Source: UMGS1696 sp963642885
GTDB taxonomy: Bacteria; Bacillota; Clostridia; Oscillospirales; CAG-272
DNA: 64,000 nt
Assembly (NCBI GenBank): GCA_963642885.1
Contig: CAVIJI010000007.1
Coordinates: 1 to 64,000, forward strand
Direction: 5' to 3'
Positions 48,706 to 55,874 of the stretch are shown piece after piece. Every line of letters starts with the position of its first letter. Positions within the stretch are counted from its first letter, which is position 1. Both the position numbers and the translations under genes were made by a program. The notes beneath the pieces are model-generated. The model was not told the DNA's origin. It searched no databases and saw only the letters and a list, made by a program, of their open reading frames with translations.

Positions 48706-48739
48706 GACGGCAGAACCGTCGACTTAAACCACTGCCGTC
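48706..48739 (-). promoter_or_regulatory. Hairpin in the oppA leader
   Basis: On the minus strand, GACGGCAG pairs perfectly with CTGCCGTC around an 18-base loop, then TGATAAAAATTTTT. It sits between promoter and gene and could act as a partial attenuator or protect the message. Confidence 0.5.
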
Positions 48740-48766
48740 CGGCATATAATGATTTAATATACAGAT

Positions 48767-48795
48767 ATTGTATCAAATTACATTTTATTTGTCAA
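48767..48795 (-). promoter_or_regulatory. Promoter of the Opp operon
   Basis: On the minus strand, TTGACA (48790-48795), 17-base spacer, TACAAT (48767-48772). Confidence 0.8.
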
Positions 48796-48939
48796 TGTTT
48801 ATTTCACGATGAATAACACAAAATTTCAGATTGCAATCAAAAGAAAATTGTTGCATTTTCAGACAATCGACACATAACCCGAAATATTCATAAATTCGGT
48901 GTTTTTCGATGCTTTTCGGTATATTTATTCACAATTAAC
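48796..48939. other. AT-rich spacer upstream of the Opp operon
   Basis: No gene is visible. The only notable word is a GATTGCAATC palindrome. With the hairpin at 48940 and the following 85 bases it completes a 400-base intergenic interval. Confidence 0.35.
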
Positions 48940-48989
48940 AGTTATTCCCACCAAAACAGCGGCAAAAGCCGCGTCGGGCGGGAATAACT
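48940..48989. repeat. Two-tier perfect hairpin, 50 bases
   Basis: Outer stem AGTTATTCCC / GGGAATAACT (ten pairs) encloses an inner GCGGC / GCCGC stem with an AAAA loop. It lies 86 bases past the MBOAT stop (minus strand). It could end that operon, but the following T-run is weak, so it may be a mobile-type repeat or a processing site. Confidence 0.6.
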
Positions 48990-49074
48990 ATGCATTTACA
49001 TTTATGAATGTTTATTTTACACGAATTTCATTTCCGCAAAAAACGTGTCTAAATTTCTATGCATTATTTGAATA

Positions 49075-50460
49075 TCAGAATCTGAAATAAATGAACGGGT
49101 TATAGCCTGAGCCTGTAAGGAACACGACCGAGAGCACGAGAAGGACGGCTGCGAGCACCGCTTCGATTACGAACGACGCCTTTTTTCCGCTTTCGGTCTT
49201 TTCGATTTTCGACTTAACGAACGTATACACGGGAGCGCAGAGTATAACAGCGGCGAGTGTGATGAAGAACGAGAGATTATCGAACTGCGCCATACCGTTC
49301 GTGATACCTCCGCCGAAGGTGAACATACACTTGATATATTCGACAGCATCCGCGAGAGTTTCCGCACGGAAGAACACCCAGCCGACAAGCACGACAAGCA
49401 TTGTGTACAGCCAGCCTACGAATTTCGGCAGCTTATCGAGAACCTTCTTGAATCCGAGTCTTTCTATGACAAGGAACAGTCCGTGCCAGAGGCCCCATAT
49501 GATGAACGAGAACGACGCACCATGCCAGAGGCCCGTGCAGGCGAATACGATAACAAGGTTAATGTACGTCCTTACCTTGCCGCGGCGATTTCCGCCGAGC
49601 GGTATGTAGAGGTAATCTCTGAACCATGAAGAAAGCGATATATGCCATCTTCTCCAGAACTCCTGAACCGATACGGAAACATAGGGATAGTTGAAGTTTT
49701 CGAGAAAATCAAAGCCGAGCATATGGCCCATGCCTATAGCCATATCGGAATATCCCGAGAAGTCGAAATAAATCTGCAGTGCGTAGCACAGCACGCCGAC
49801 CCATGCGGTAAACGCGGGAATGCCGTACGCGGAATCGAATATCGTGTCGCACACGGCGGCGACTGTGTTCGAAATAACGATTTTTTTCGCCAATCCCATG
49901 CAGAAGCGAATCATTCCGCGCGCCGTTTTCTCGGCGGTGCATTCACGATATGTAAGCTGCTTCTCGACATCGATGTATCTTACGATAGGACCCGCTATAA
50001 GCTGCGGGAAGAGGGAAATATAGAGCGCGAGCTTAACGAGATTTTTCTGCGGCTCGACGCTTCTGCGGTATACGTCTATGGTATACGACATAATCTGGAA
50101 CGTGAAGAAGGAAATACCTATCGGAAGCGCGATTTCGGGGAAAATTCCGCCCGTGACGAAATTGAAATACTTGAAGAAGAACAGGAGTCCGAGGTTGAAC
50201 ACAACGGATACCCATAAAACTATCTTCCGTCTTTTCTCGTACGCGTCGAATTTTCCGAGCAGCAGTCCGCATACGTAGTTAACCGCTATAGAGAGAATCA
50301 TCAGCAGAACGTTTTTCGGTTCTCCCCACGCGTAGAAAAGCAGCGATGCCATGAGGAGCACCGCATTCTTCGCGGCAATGTACTTTTTCGGGATCACATA
50401 ATTGAGAACAAGCACAATCGGAAGAAAAAGAAACAGAAATACCGGTGTACTGAATACCAT
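49075..50460 (-). CDS. MBOAT family O-acyltransferase (AlgI/DltB-type)
   Basis: A 461-residue membrane enzyme with about ten hydrophobic segments that transfers acyl groups across the membrane to extracellular polysaccharide or teichoic acid. FSTPVFLFLFLPIV, PIGISFFTFQIMSYTIDVYR, SWFRDYLYIPLGGNR and the catalytic-His motif GLWHGASFSF (His about 313) are characteristic. It is paired with the SGNH-like gene upstream (same strand, 18 bases), which points to AlgI-AlgJ-type acetylation of a surface polymer rather than D-alanylation, as no dltA or dltC is present. Confidence 0.88.
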   Translation of the reverse strand: MVFSTPVFLFLFLPIVLVLNYVIPKKYIAAKNAVLLMASLLFYAWGEPKNVLLMILSIAVNYVCGLLLGKFDAYEKRRKIVLWVSVVFNLGLLFFFKYFNFVTGGIFPEIALPIGISFFTFQIMSYTIDVYRRSVEPQKNLVKLALYISLFPQLIAGPIVRYIDVEKQLTYRECTAEKTARGMIRFCMGLAKKIVISNTVAAVCDTIFDSAYGIPAFTAWVGVLCYALQIYFDFSGYSDMAIGMGHMLGFDFLENFNYPYVSVSVQEFWRRWHISLSSWFRDYLYIPLGGNRRGKVRTYINLVIVFACTGLWHGASFSFIIWGLWHGLFLVIERLGFKKVLDKLPKFVGWLYTMLVVLVGWVFFRAETLADAVEYIKCMFTFGGGITNGMAQFDNLSFFITLAAVILCAPVYTFVKSKIEKTESGKKASFVIEAVLAAVLLVLSVVFLTGSGYNPFIYFRF

Positions 50461-50478
50461 AATTCTTTATCCTTTCGT

Positions 50479-51975
50479 TTATTCCGCAGCGTCTGCAGAT
50501 TCGGTTGATTTCAGATAATTATACAGCGAGGTGTAAACGTCGTTCGATTTCGTATCGGCGCGCGCACGGTCTGCCGCCGCCCATCTGGGAGCGTTGCAGC
50601 CCACCTGGCAGACGAGCTGCTCGTTGCACTCGAAAATGACGTAGTCTACATTGTTTAATATCTGACTCCATCTTTGCTCGCCCGATTTAAACGGGTCGTC
50701 CTTATCATTGCCCTGCCAATCATTGTAGTAGAACTGCTTCAGGCGGGATATTATGTGATACTGCTCGAAATAATACTTGAAGTCCCAGCAGAACGAGCCG
50801 CCGTGTATGAGTACGTTGATTTTGTCGGCATCCTCGTCCGTAACTTCAACCTCGGGCACATAGTAGTATTCGTCCACTATGGCGTCGGCTGTGCTTACAC
50901 CGCTGTATACGCCCGAGAAAATATCGTTTTCGGGATTGCCGAAGCCGGACGGTTCGGACTGCTCTCTTATTCCCGTAATGTTCAGCTTTTTAACGGTTGT
51001 GCCGCTCTGCTCCTCGTAATTTTTAAGAAGAGCGTTTGTAGCTTCAACCGCCGCCGGTTTATTCCAGTGAATACCCGTCAGCGGGAAGGTTTCGTCGAGT
51101 CCCACCTCTTTAAACAAATCGGCGGAATATATATAGTTGACGTTTCTTTCGTCAAGCAGGGGACGGATTCTCTCCACGGGACGTACATAGCCATCGGGAG
51201 AGGTGTTCTGAGCCTTGTACCAATCGGGAATATAAGCGGAATACTGGCTTCCCTTGCTCGGCGTGAAGATAAGAGTGAACGCTATTCCCATTTCCTCGAG
51301 TCTTGTCTGTATGTACTCGAGCTTATCGGCTCTGTCCTCGAGCCATTCGTCCGAACATGTGGCATACTTCTTGGTATAGCCGTACATCTCGTTTATATAG
51401 CCGTTCTCGTAACAGTAGCCGCTCTTTCCGATTATAACCTGATCGGTGCCTCTGTAGCCCGACGACTCTATCGGGGTGCGCTCATAGAGACGCTTGTTGA
51501 TTTCGGCGTAAAGGGGATTGAAGCTGCTGTACGGTGTCGTCTCCTCGACCTCCGTCTCGCCCTCCGCCGTTGCCTCCGCGTCCGTATTATCGAGAGTATC
51601 GACTGCCGTTTCGGTACTTACGGTTTCATCCGCCGTTGTTTCGGCATCACTCTGCTTCGGAATAAAGAGAGTGCTTATATCGAACCCGATGTCGGATACG
51701 TCGTAGCGAAGCTGTCTGTATGCCTTAACGAAATCGGAACGGTGAGGATATTTTGTCGAGAACCAAAGCTCGAAATCTTCCTGAAAATATCCGTCGATAA
51801 ATTCGGACACGCCGAATTCGGGACATGAGTACTGTTTCTCCTGCTCCATCTCGACATCATCCTGTCCGACAGTCGCGAGAAGTACGAGAGGTGTAAGCAG
51901 CAGTGCGGTAAACACAACCGAAATGACCCAGCCCGCGGTGCGATAGAACCCTGACTTGTCGTTTTTGTTTTCCAT
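50479..51975 (-). CDS. AlgX/AlgJ-like SGNH (DHHW-type) acetyltransferase partner
   Basis: A 498-residue protein with one N-terminal membrane helix (about 12-32) and an extracellular SGNH-like domain broken by a Glu/Thr-rich linker (about 110-155). A TGIHWNKPAA segment (about 302) holds the catalytic His but lacks the Asp two positions before it, and the serine block reads LIHGGSFCW (about 390) rather than GDS. The partner of the MBOAT protein 18 bases downstream. The acceptor polymer is unknown. Confidence 0.7.
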   Translation of the reverse strand: MENKNDKSGFYRTAGWVISVVFTALLLTPLVLLATVGQDDVEMEQEKQYSCPEFGVSEFIDGYFQEDFELWFSTKYPHRSDFVKAYRQLRYDVSDIGFDISTLFIPKQSDAETTADETVSTETAVDTLDNTDAEATAEGETEVEETTPYSSFNPLYAEINKRLYERTPIESSGYRGTDQVIIGKSGYCYENGYINEMYGYTKKYATCSDEWLEDRADKLEYIQTRLEEMGIAFTLIFTPSKGSQYSAYIPDWYKAQNTSPDGYVRPVERIRPLLDERNVNYIYSADLFKEVGLDETFPLTGIHWNKPAAVEATNALLKNYEEQSGTTVKKLNITGIREQSEPSGFGNPENDIFSGVYSGVSTADAIVDEYYYVPEVEVTDEDADKINVLIHGGSFCWDFKYYFEQYHIISRLKQFYYNDWQGNDKDDPFKSGEQRWSQILNNVDYVIFECNEQLVCQVGCNAPRWAAADRARADTKSNDVYTSLYNYLKSTESADAAE

Positions 51976-52017
51976 GCGAATATGCCTTTCCTTGTCATGA
52001 TTTAATATACGAAGAAC

Positions 52018-52046
52018 ATTATACAGTACTTCCGTTTTTTTTTCAA
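52018..52046 (-). promoter_or_regulatory. Promoter of the SGNH-MBOAT operon
   Basis: On the minus strand, TTGAAA, 17-base spacer, TATAAT. Runs back to back with the promoter at 52101. Confidence 0.7.
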
Positions 52047-52100
52047 TGCATTCACGAAATTTTACCTTCGTTTGACATACCGTAAAAAAGCGGTATTATA

Positions 52101-52129
52101 TTGACTTTCGCCAAGCACCATGATATATT
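52101..52129 (+). promoter_or_regulatory. Promoter of the FAD oxidoreductase gene
   Basis: TTGACT at 52101-52106, 17-base spacer, TATATT at 52124-52129. Confidence 0.75.
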
Positions 52130-52182
52130 TAATAAAACACGAAAATATTTTACCTATATTTACATAATAACGGAGGTGCGCT

Positions 52183-53391
52183 ATGGCGGAGACGACATAT
52201 ATCACCGAGGCCCCGAGATGCACGGAGGTTGCGGGTGAGTACGATGTGATAGTATGCGGCGGAGGAACGGCGGGAATTGCGGCCGCTCTCGCCTCGGTAC
52301 GCTGCGGTGCGAAAACACTGCTTATCGAAAAAGAATACACGCTCGGCGGACTGGCGACTCTCGGGCTCGTCACGATTTACCTTCCCCTGTGCGACGGTAT
52401 GGGAAATCAGGTGAGCTTCGGAATAACGGAGGAATTGCTGCGGCTTTCGATAAAATACGGAGCGGCGGGCAGAAATCCCGAAAAATGGCTTTCGGACGGT
52501 TTTACGAGAGAAGAAAGGCGTCAGAGCGGCCGATACAGCACGCAGTTCGACCCGAATGTATTCGCCGTATCGTGCGAAAAGCTGCTCACGGGCGAGGGTG
52601 TGGACATACTCTACGGCACTCTCGTATGTTCCGTTCAGACCTGCGACGACAGAATAACGCATATTATTGTCGAGAACAAATCGGGACGCACGGCGTACCG
52701 CGCATCGGCTGTGGTAGACTCGACCGGAGACGCGGACATATGCGCCCTCTCGGGAGAGGAAACGGCACTGTATCCGCAGAAAAACGTTTTGGCGGCTTGG
52801 TATTACTCTACCGAGGATGGCAGGAACAGCCTGCGCTGTCTCGGATACTGCGAGACACCCGAGGCGGACGATCCGAGCGCAAAGCGTTCGGACGCAGACA
52901 GATTCACGGGTATCGATGCCGCGGAAAACTCACGCTTCATGCGTATGTCGCACGAGAAGGCGCTCGATGATTTTCTCTCACGCGGAGGAGTGTCGGACTC
53001 ACGCGCGATGACCGCTCTGCCGGGCATTCCGCAATTCAGAATGACACGGCGAATAGTCGGCGAGACGACGATATCAAAGGGAAGCGACCGTGTGTACGCG
53101 GAGGACAGCGGAGGTATGTTCTCAGACTGGCGCAGGAGCGGCCCGATATTCGAGCTTCCGCTGTCTTCGCTTTGGGGCCGTCGAATAAAGAATCTGTTCG
53201 CGGCGGGCAGGTGCATTTCGTCCGACAACTCCATGTGGGATGTCACGAGAGTAATACAGGTATGTGCCGTATCGGGTCAGGCCGCGGGAACAGCCGCCGC
53301 CGTATCGCACGACCGACGCGACATAGCTCTTATACAGGCAAAGCTTGCGGCAGACGGAGTTGTGCTGCATACAAATGAACTTGATATATAA
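52183..53391 (+). CDS. FAD-dependent oxidoreductase (FAD_oxidored family)
   Basis: A 402-residue flavoprotein. The dinucleotide-binding segment VIVCGGGTAGIAAALASVRCG (26-31 holds the glycines) is followed by LLIEKEYTLGGLATLG, typical of the PF12831 group that acts on unknown, often sugar- or cofactor-like, substrates. A C-terminal NLFAAGRCISSDNSMWDVTRVIQVCAVSGQAAG closes the FAD site. No signal peptide. It stands alone with its own promoter and terminator. ACGGAGGTG precedes the ATG. Confidence 0.83.
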   Translation: MAETTYITEAPRCTEVAGEYDVIVCGGGTAGIAAALASVRCGAKTLLIEKEYTLGGLATLGLVTIYLPLCDGMGNQVSFGITEELLRLSIKYGAAGRNPEKWLSDGFTREERRQSGRYSTQFDPNVFAVSCEKLLTGEGVDILYGTLVCSVQTCDDRITHIIVENKSGRTAYRASAVVDSTGDADICALSGEETALYPQKNVLAAWYYSTEDGRNSLRCLGYCETPEADDPSAKRSDADRFTGIDAAENSRFMRMSHEKALDDFLSRGGVSDSRAMTALPGIPQFRMTRRIVGETTISKGSDRVYAEDSGGMFSDWRRSGPIFELPLSSLWGRRIKNLFAAGRCISSDNSMWDVTRVIQVCAVSGQAAGTAAAVSHDRRDIALIQAKLAADGVVLHTNELDI

Positions 53392-53398
53392 GTCCGAC

Positions 53399-53441
53399 AA
53401 ACAGGGCAGATGCGGCGGAGGCACATCTGCCCTGTTTTTTT
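53399..53441 (+). terminator. Terminator after the FAD oxidoreductase gene
   Basis: AAACAGGGCAGATG (53399-53412) pairs perfectly with CATCTGCCCTGTTT (53424-53437), then T-run. Confidence 0.9.
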
Positions 53442-53478
53442 ATGTAATATGTCTGCCGTTTACGCACGATATTTACTA

Positions 53479-53507
53479 TTGACTTTGAACAAAACCGGAG
53501 TTATAAT
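53479..53507 (+). promoter_or_regulatory. rny promoter
   Basis: TTGACT at 53479-53484, 17-base spacer, TATAAT at 53502-53507. Confidence 0.8.
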
Positions 53508-53698
53508 ATTGAGTAGTATGTTTTCATTCCGTTGGTACACGGATTTAATAATTTGTATTCAGCGAGCTGCACTTTATATATATCTTATCCAATGAATGAC
53601 ACGGACATATTTATGAAGTATATTTACTTACATTAGTATTACTTAAAAAGGTGACTAAAATGCAAAACAAATCCAAAGAGAATAAAAGGAGGTGCGAG
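53508..53698 (+). other. Long leader of rny
   Basis: About 190 untranslated bases, AT-rich. I see no riboswitch or hairpin of note. A possible alternative rny start at 53660 lies within it. Confidence 0.4.
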
Positions 53699-55243
53699 AT
53701 GGAGACTGTCATAGCAGCCTTGATTTCCGGTATCGCGTGTCTCGCCTGCGGCTTTGCCCTCGGCGTATTTTACCGTAAAAAGGTCGGTGAAGCCGAAATC
53801 GGTTCTGCCGAAAAACAGGCACGTAAAATTATAGAGGACGGTATCAAAACCGCCGATACAAAGAAAAAAGAAGCTCTGCTCGAGGCGAAGGATGAGATTA
53901 TAAGAACCAAGAACGACTTCGAGCTTGAATTAAACGAACGCAGAAACGAACTCACGCGCCAGGAAAGAAGAGTTCAATCGAAAGAAGAAACACTTGACAG
54001 AAAGACGGATGCTCTCGAGAAAAAGGACGAAAACCTTTCCAAGAAGCTGAAGGAGACCACCGAGCTTAACGAAAGCATAGAAAAGATAAAGGAAGAACAA
54101 TACGCGGAGCTGCAGAGAGTAGCGGGAATGAGCGCCGAGGAGGCGACCGCAAAGCTCGTCGAGCAGCTCGACTCCGAAATCAAGCACAGACAGGCAAAGA
54201 GACTTGTCGAGCTTGAGGAGGAATTCAAGGAAACAGCTGATGAAAAGGCACGCGATATCATAGCTCTCGCCGTTCAGAGATGCGCCGCGGATCACGTATC
54301 CGAGATAACGGTATCGGCTGTTCCGCTTCCCAGTGAGGAAATGAAGGGCAGAATCATCGGCCGTGAGGGCAGAAACATCCGTACCATCGAAACACTCACG
54401 GGAGTCGACCTTATTATCGACGATACGCCCGAAGCCATTACGGTATCGAGCTTCGATCCCGTCAGACGCGAGGTTGCGCGCATAGCGCTTGAAAAGCTCA
54501 TCGCGGACGGCAGAATACATCCCTCGAGAATCGAGGAAATGGTTGAAAAGGCCCGCAAGGAGGTTGACGTCACCATACGTCAGGCAGGCGAAAGAGCCAC
54601 CTTCGACACGGGAATTCACGGCATAAATCCCGAGCTCGTGAAGCTGCTCGGACGGCTTAAATTCAGAACAAGCTACGGTCAGAATGTGCTTGCGCACTCG
54701 GTTGAGGTATCGCTTATCTCCGGAGTTTTGGCGGATGAGCTCGGTGTAGACTCGACCATAGCAAAGCGCGCGGGCTTACTGCACGATATAGGAAAGGCGT
54801 TGACACAGGAAGTTGAAGGCTCGCATGTTCAGCTCGGTGTCGAAATCGCCCGCAAGTACAAGGAATCCAAGGAAGTTATAAACGCCATCGAGGCTCACCA
54901 CGGTGATGTTGAGGCTCAGACAATAACCGCACTGATCGTTCAGGCTGCGGACGCGATTTCCGCCGCCAGACCCGGTGCGAGACGCGAAAACCTCGAAAGC
55001 TACATCAAGAGACTGACAAAGCTCGAGGAAATAGCAAACGAATTCGAGGGAGTCGAGAAATCATACGCAATTCAGGCGGGACGCGAAATCAGAATCATGG
55101 TAAAGCCCGACGTTGTGGATGACGACAAAATGGTAATCATAGCTCACGATATCGTAAAGAAAATCGAGGATGAGCTCGAATACCCCGGCCAGATCAAGGT
55201 GCATATGATAAGAGAAAGCCGCACCGTCGACTACGCCAAATAA
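53699..55243 (+). CDS. rny: Ribonuclease Y
   Basis: A 514-residue membrane-anchored endoribonuclease that starts mRNA decay. Order of domains: N-terminal helix (1-25), a long charged coiled coil (about 30-190), a KH domain (GRIIGREGRNIRTIETLTGVDLI) and an HD domain (LLHDIGKALTQEVEGSH) with its metal-binding His-Asp. Length matches the family when translation starts at the ATG at 53699, six bases after AAAGGAGG; an ATG at 53660 would add a polar extension ahead of the membrane helix. Confidence 0.95.
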   Translation: METVIAALISGIACLACGFALGVFYRKKVGEAEIGSAEKQARKIIEDGIKTADTKKKEALLEAKDEIIRTKNDFELELNERRNELTRQERRVQSKEETLDRKTDALEKKDENLSKKLKETTELNESIEKIKEEQYAELQRVAGMSAEEATAKLVEQLDSEIKHRQAKRLVELEEEFKETADEKARDIIALAVQRCAADHVSEITVSAVPLPSEEMKGRIIGREGRNIRTIETLTGVDLIIDDTPEAITVSSFDPVRREVARIALEKLIADGRIHPSRIEEMVEKARKEVDVTIRQAGERATFDTGIHGINPELVKLLGRLKFRTSYGQNVLAHSVEVSLISGVLADELGVDSTIAKRAGLLHDIGKALTQEVEGSHVQLGVEIARKYKESKEVINAIEAHHGDVEAQTITALIVQAADAISAARPGARRENLESYIKRLTKLEEIANEFEGVEKSYAIQAGREIRIMVKPDVVDDDKMVIIAHDIVKKIEDELEYPGQIKVHMIRESRTVDYAK

Positions 55244-55256
55244 AATCGAAAACAAC

Positions 55257-55288
55257 AAAGCATCGGAGTCGCCTTCGATGCTTTTTTA
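55257..55288 (+). terminator. rny terminator
   Basis: AAAGCATCG pairs with CGATGCTTT around a ten-base loop, then T-run. Confidence 0.85.
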
Positions 55289-55331
55289 TTCCCCCGCACC
55301 GTATAAACATGAAAAAGTTTTATGTAAGCTA

Positions 55332-55360
55332 TTGCATTTTATTTTTCGTTGTGATAAAAT
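55332..55360 (+). promoter_or_regulatory. secG promoter
   Basis: TTGCAT at 55332-55337, 17-base spacer, TAAAAT at 55355-55360. Confidence 0.65.
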
Positions 55361-55396
55361 AGTAAGGCTAAGTAGAAAAAACACGGAGGCTCAATC

Positions 55397-55777
55397 ATGC
55401 AAATCGCTATCGGTATAGTTTTAATACTCGCCGCAATATTCCTTGTTGTCGCAGTTCTTATGCAGTCCGGCAAGAGCCATAACCTTTCCGGAACAATAGC
55501 AGGCGGAGCTGAGACCTTCTTCGGTAAATCTAAAGCGTCAACCATGGACAAAAAGCTTTCTAAGCTCACAACTATCGTTGCTATCGTTTTCGTAGTTCTC
55601 GTACTTGTTTCATACCTCTGTCAGGATATCGGAACATCCACGACAACTGCCACATCCACCGCGGCAACGACAACAACGGACGCTACAGCTGATACTACTG
55701 CCGAGGAAACAACTGCCGAAGCTGAAACCGAGGCTGAGGCCGAAACCACAGCTGAAACGGAAGCAGCAGCGGAGTAA
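55397..55777 (+). CDS. secG: Preprotein translocase subunit SecG with long Thr/Glu-rich tail
   Basis: A 126-residue protein. Residues 1-80 are standard SecG: two membrane helices around VLMQSGKSHNLSGTIAGGAETFFGKSKA. About 45 further residues form a tail of almost only Thr, Ala and Glu, resembling the linkers behind the lipid anchors of the solute-binding lipoproteins in this window. In the known SecG topology the tail would be outside. It is followed by rnr, the usual Firmicutes order, but no smpB follows that. Confidence 0.88.
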   Translation: MQIAIGIVLILAAIFLVVAVLMQSGKSHNLSGTIAGGAETFFGKSKASTMDKKLSKLTTIVAIVFVVLVLVSYLCQDIGTSTTTATSTAATTTTDATADTTAEETTAEAETEAEAETTAETEAAAE

Positions 55778-55794
55778 TTTTTAAAGAGAACTAT

Positions 55795-55825
55795 GCGGGA
55801 CTGACTCGGTTCCGCTTTTTCTTTT
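55795..55825 (+). terminator. secG terminator
   Basis: GCGGGAC pairs with GTTCCGC (one G-U), then TTTTTCTTTT. Some read-through to rnr is possible as I see no separate rnr promoter. Confidence 0.65.
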
Positions 55826-55874
55826 GCGATGCTTCACCGTAATTGAGCCGTGAAATATATTAAGGAGTCTGAAA

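Noticed and set aside
48800..48939. Small RNA gene in the Opp upstream spacer
   Set aside because: No promoter and terminator pair frames any transcript there; only AT-rich sequence and a short palindrome are visible.
50674..51828. 384-residue plus-strand frame over the SGNH gene
   Set aside because: The minus-strand gene has a promoter, ribosome site, membrane helix and a partner gene; the plus-strand frame has none.
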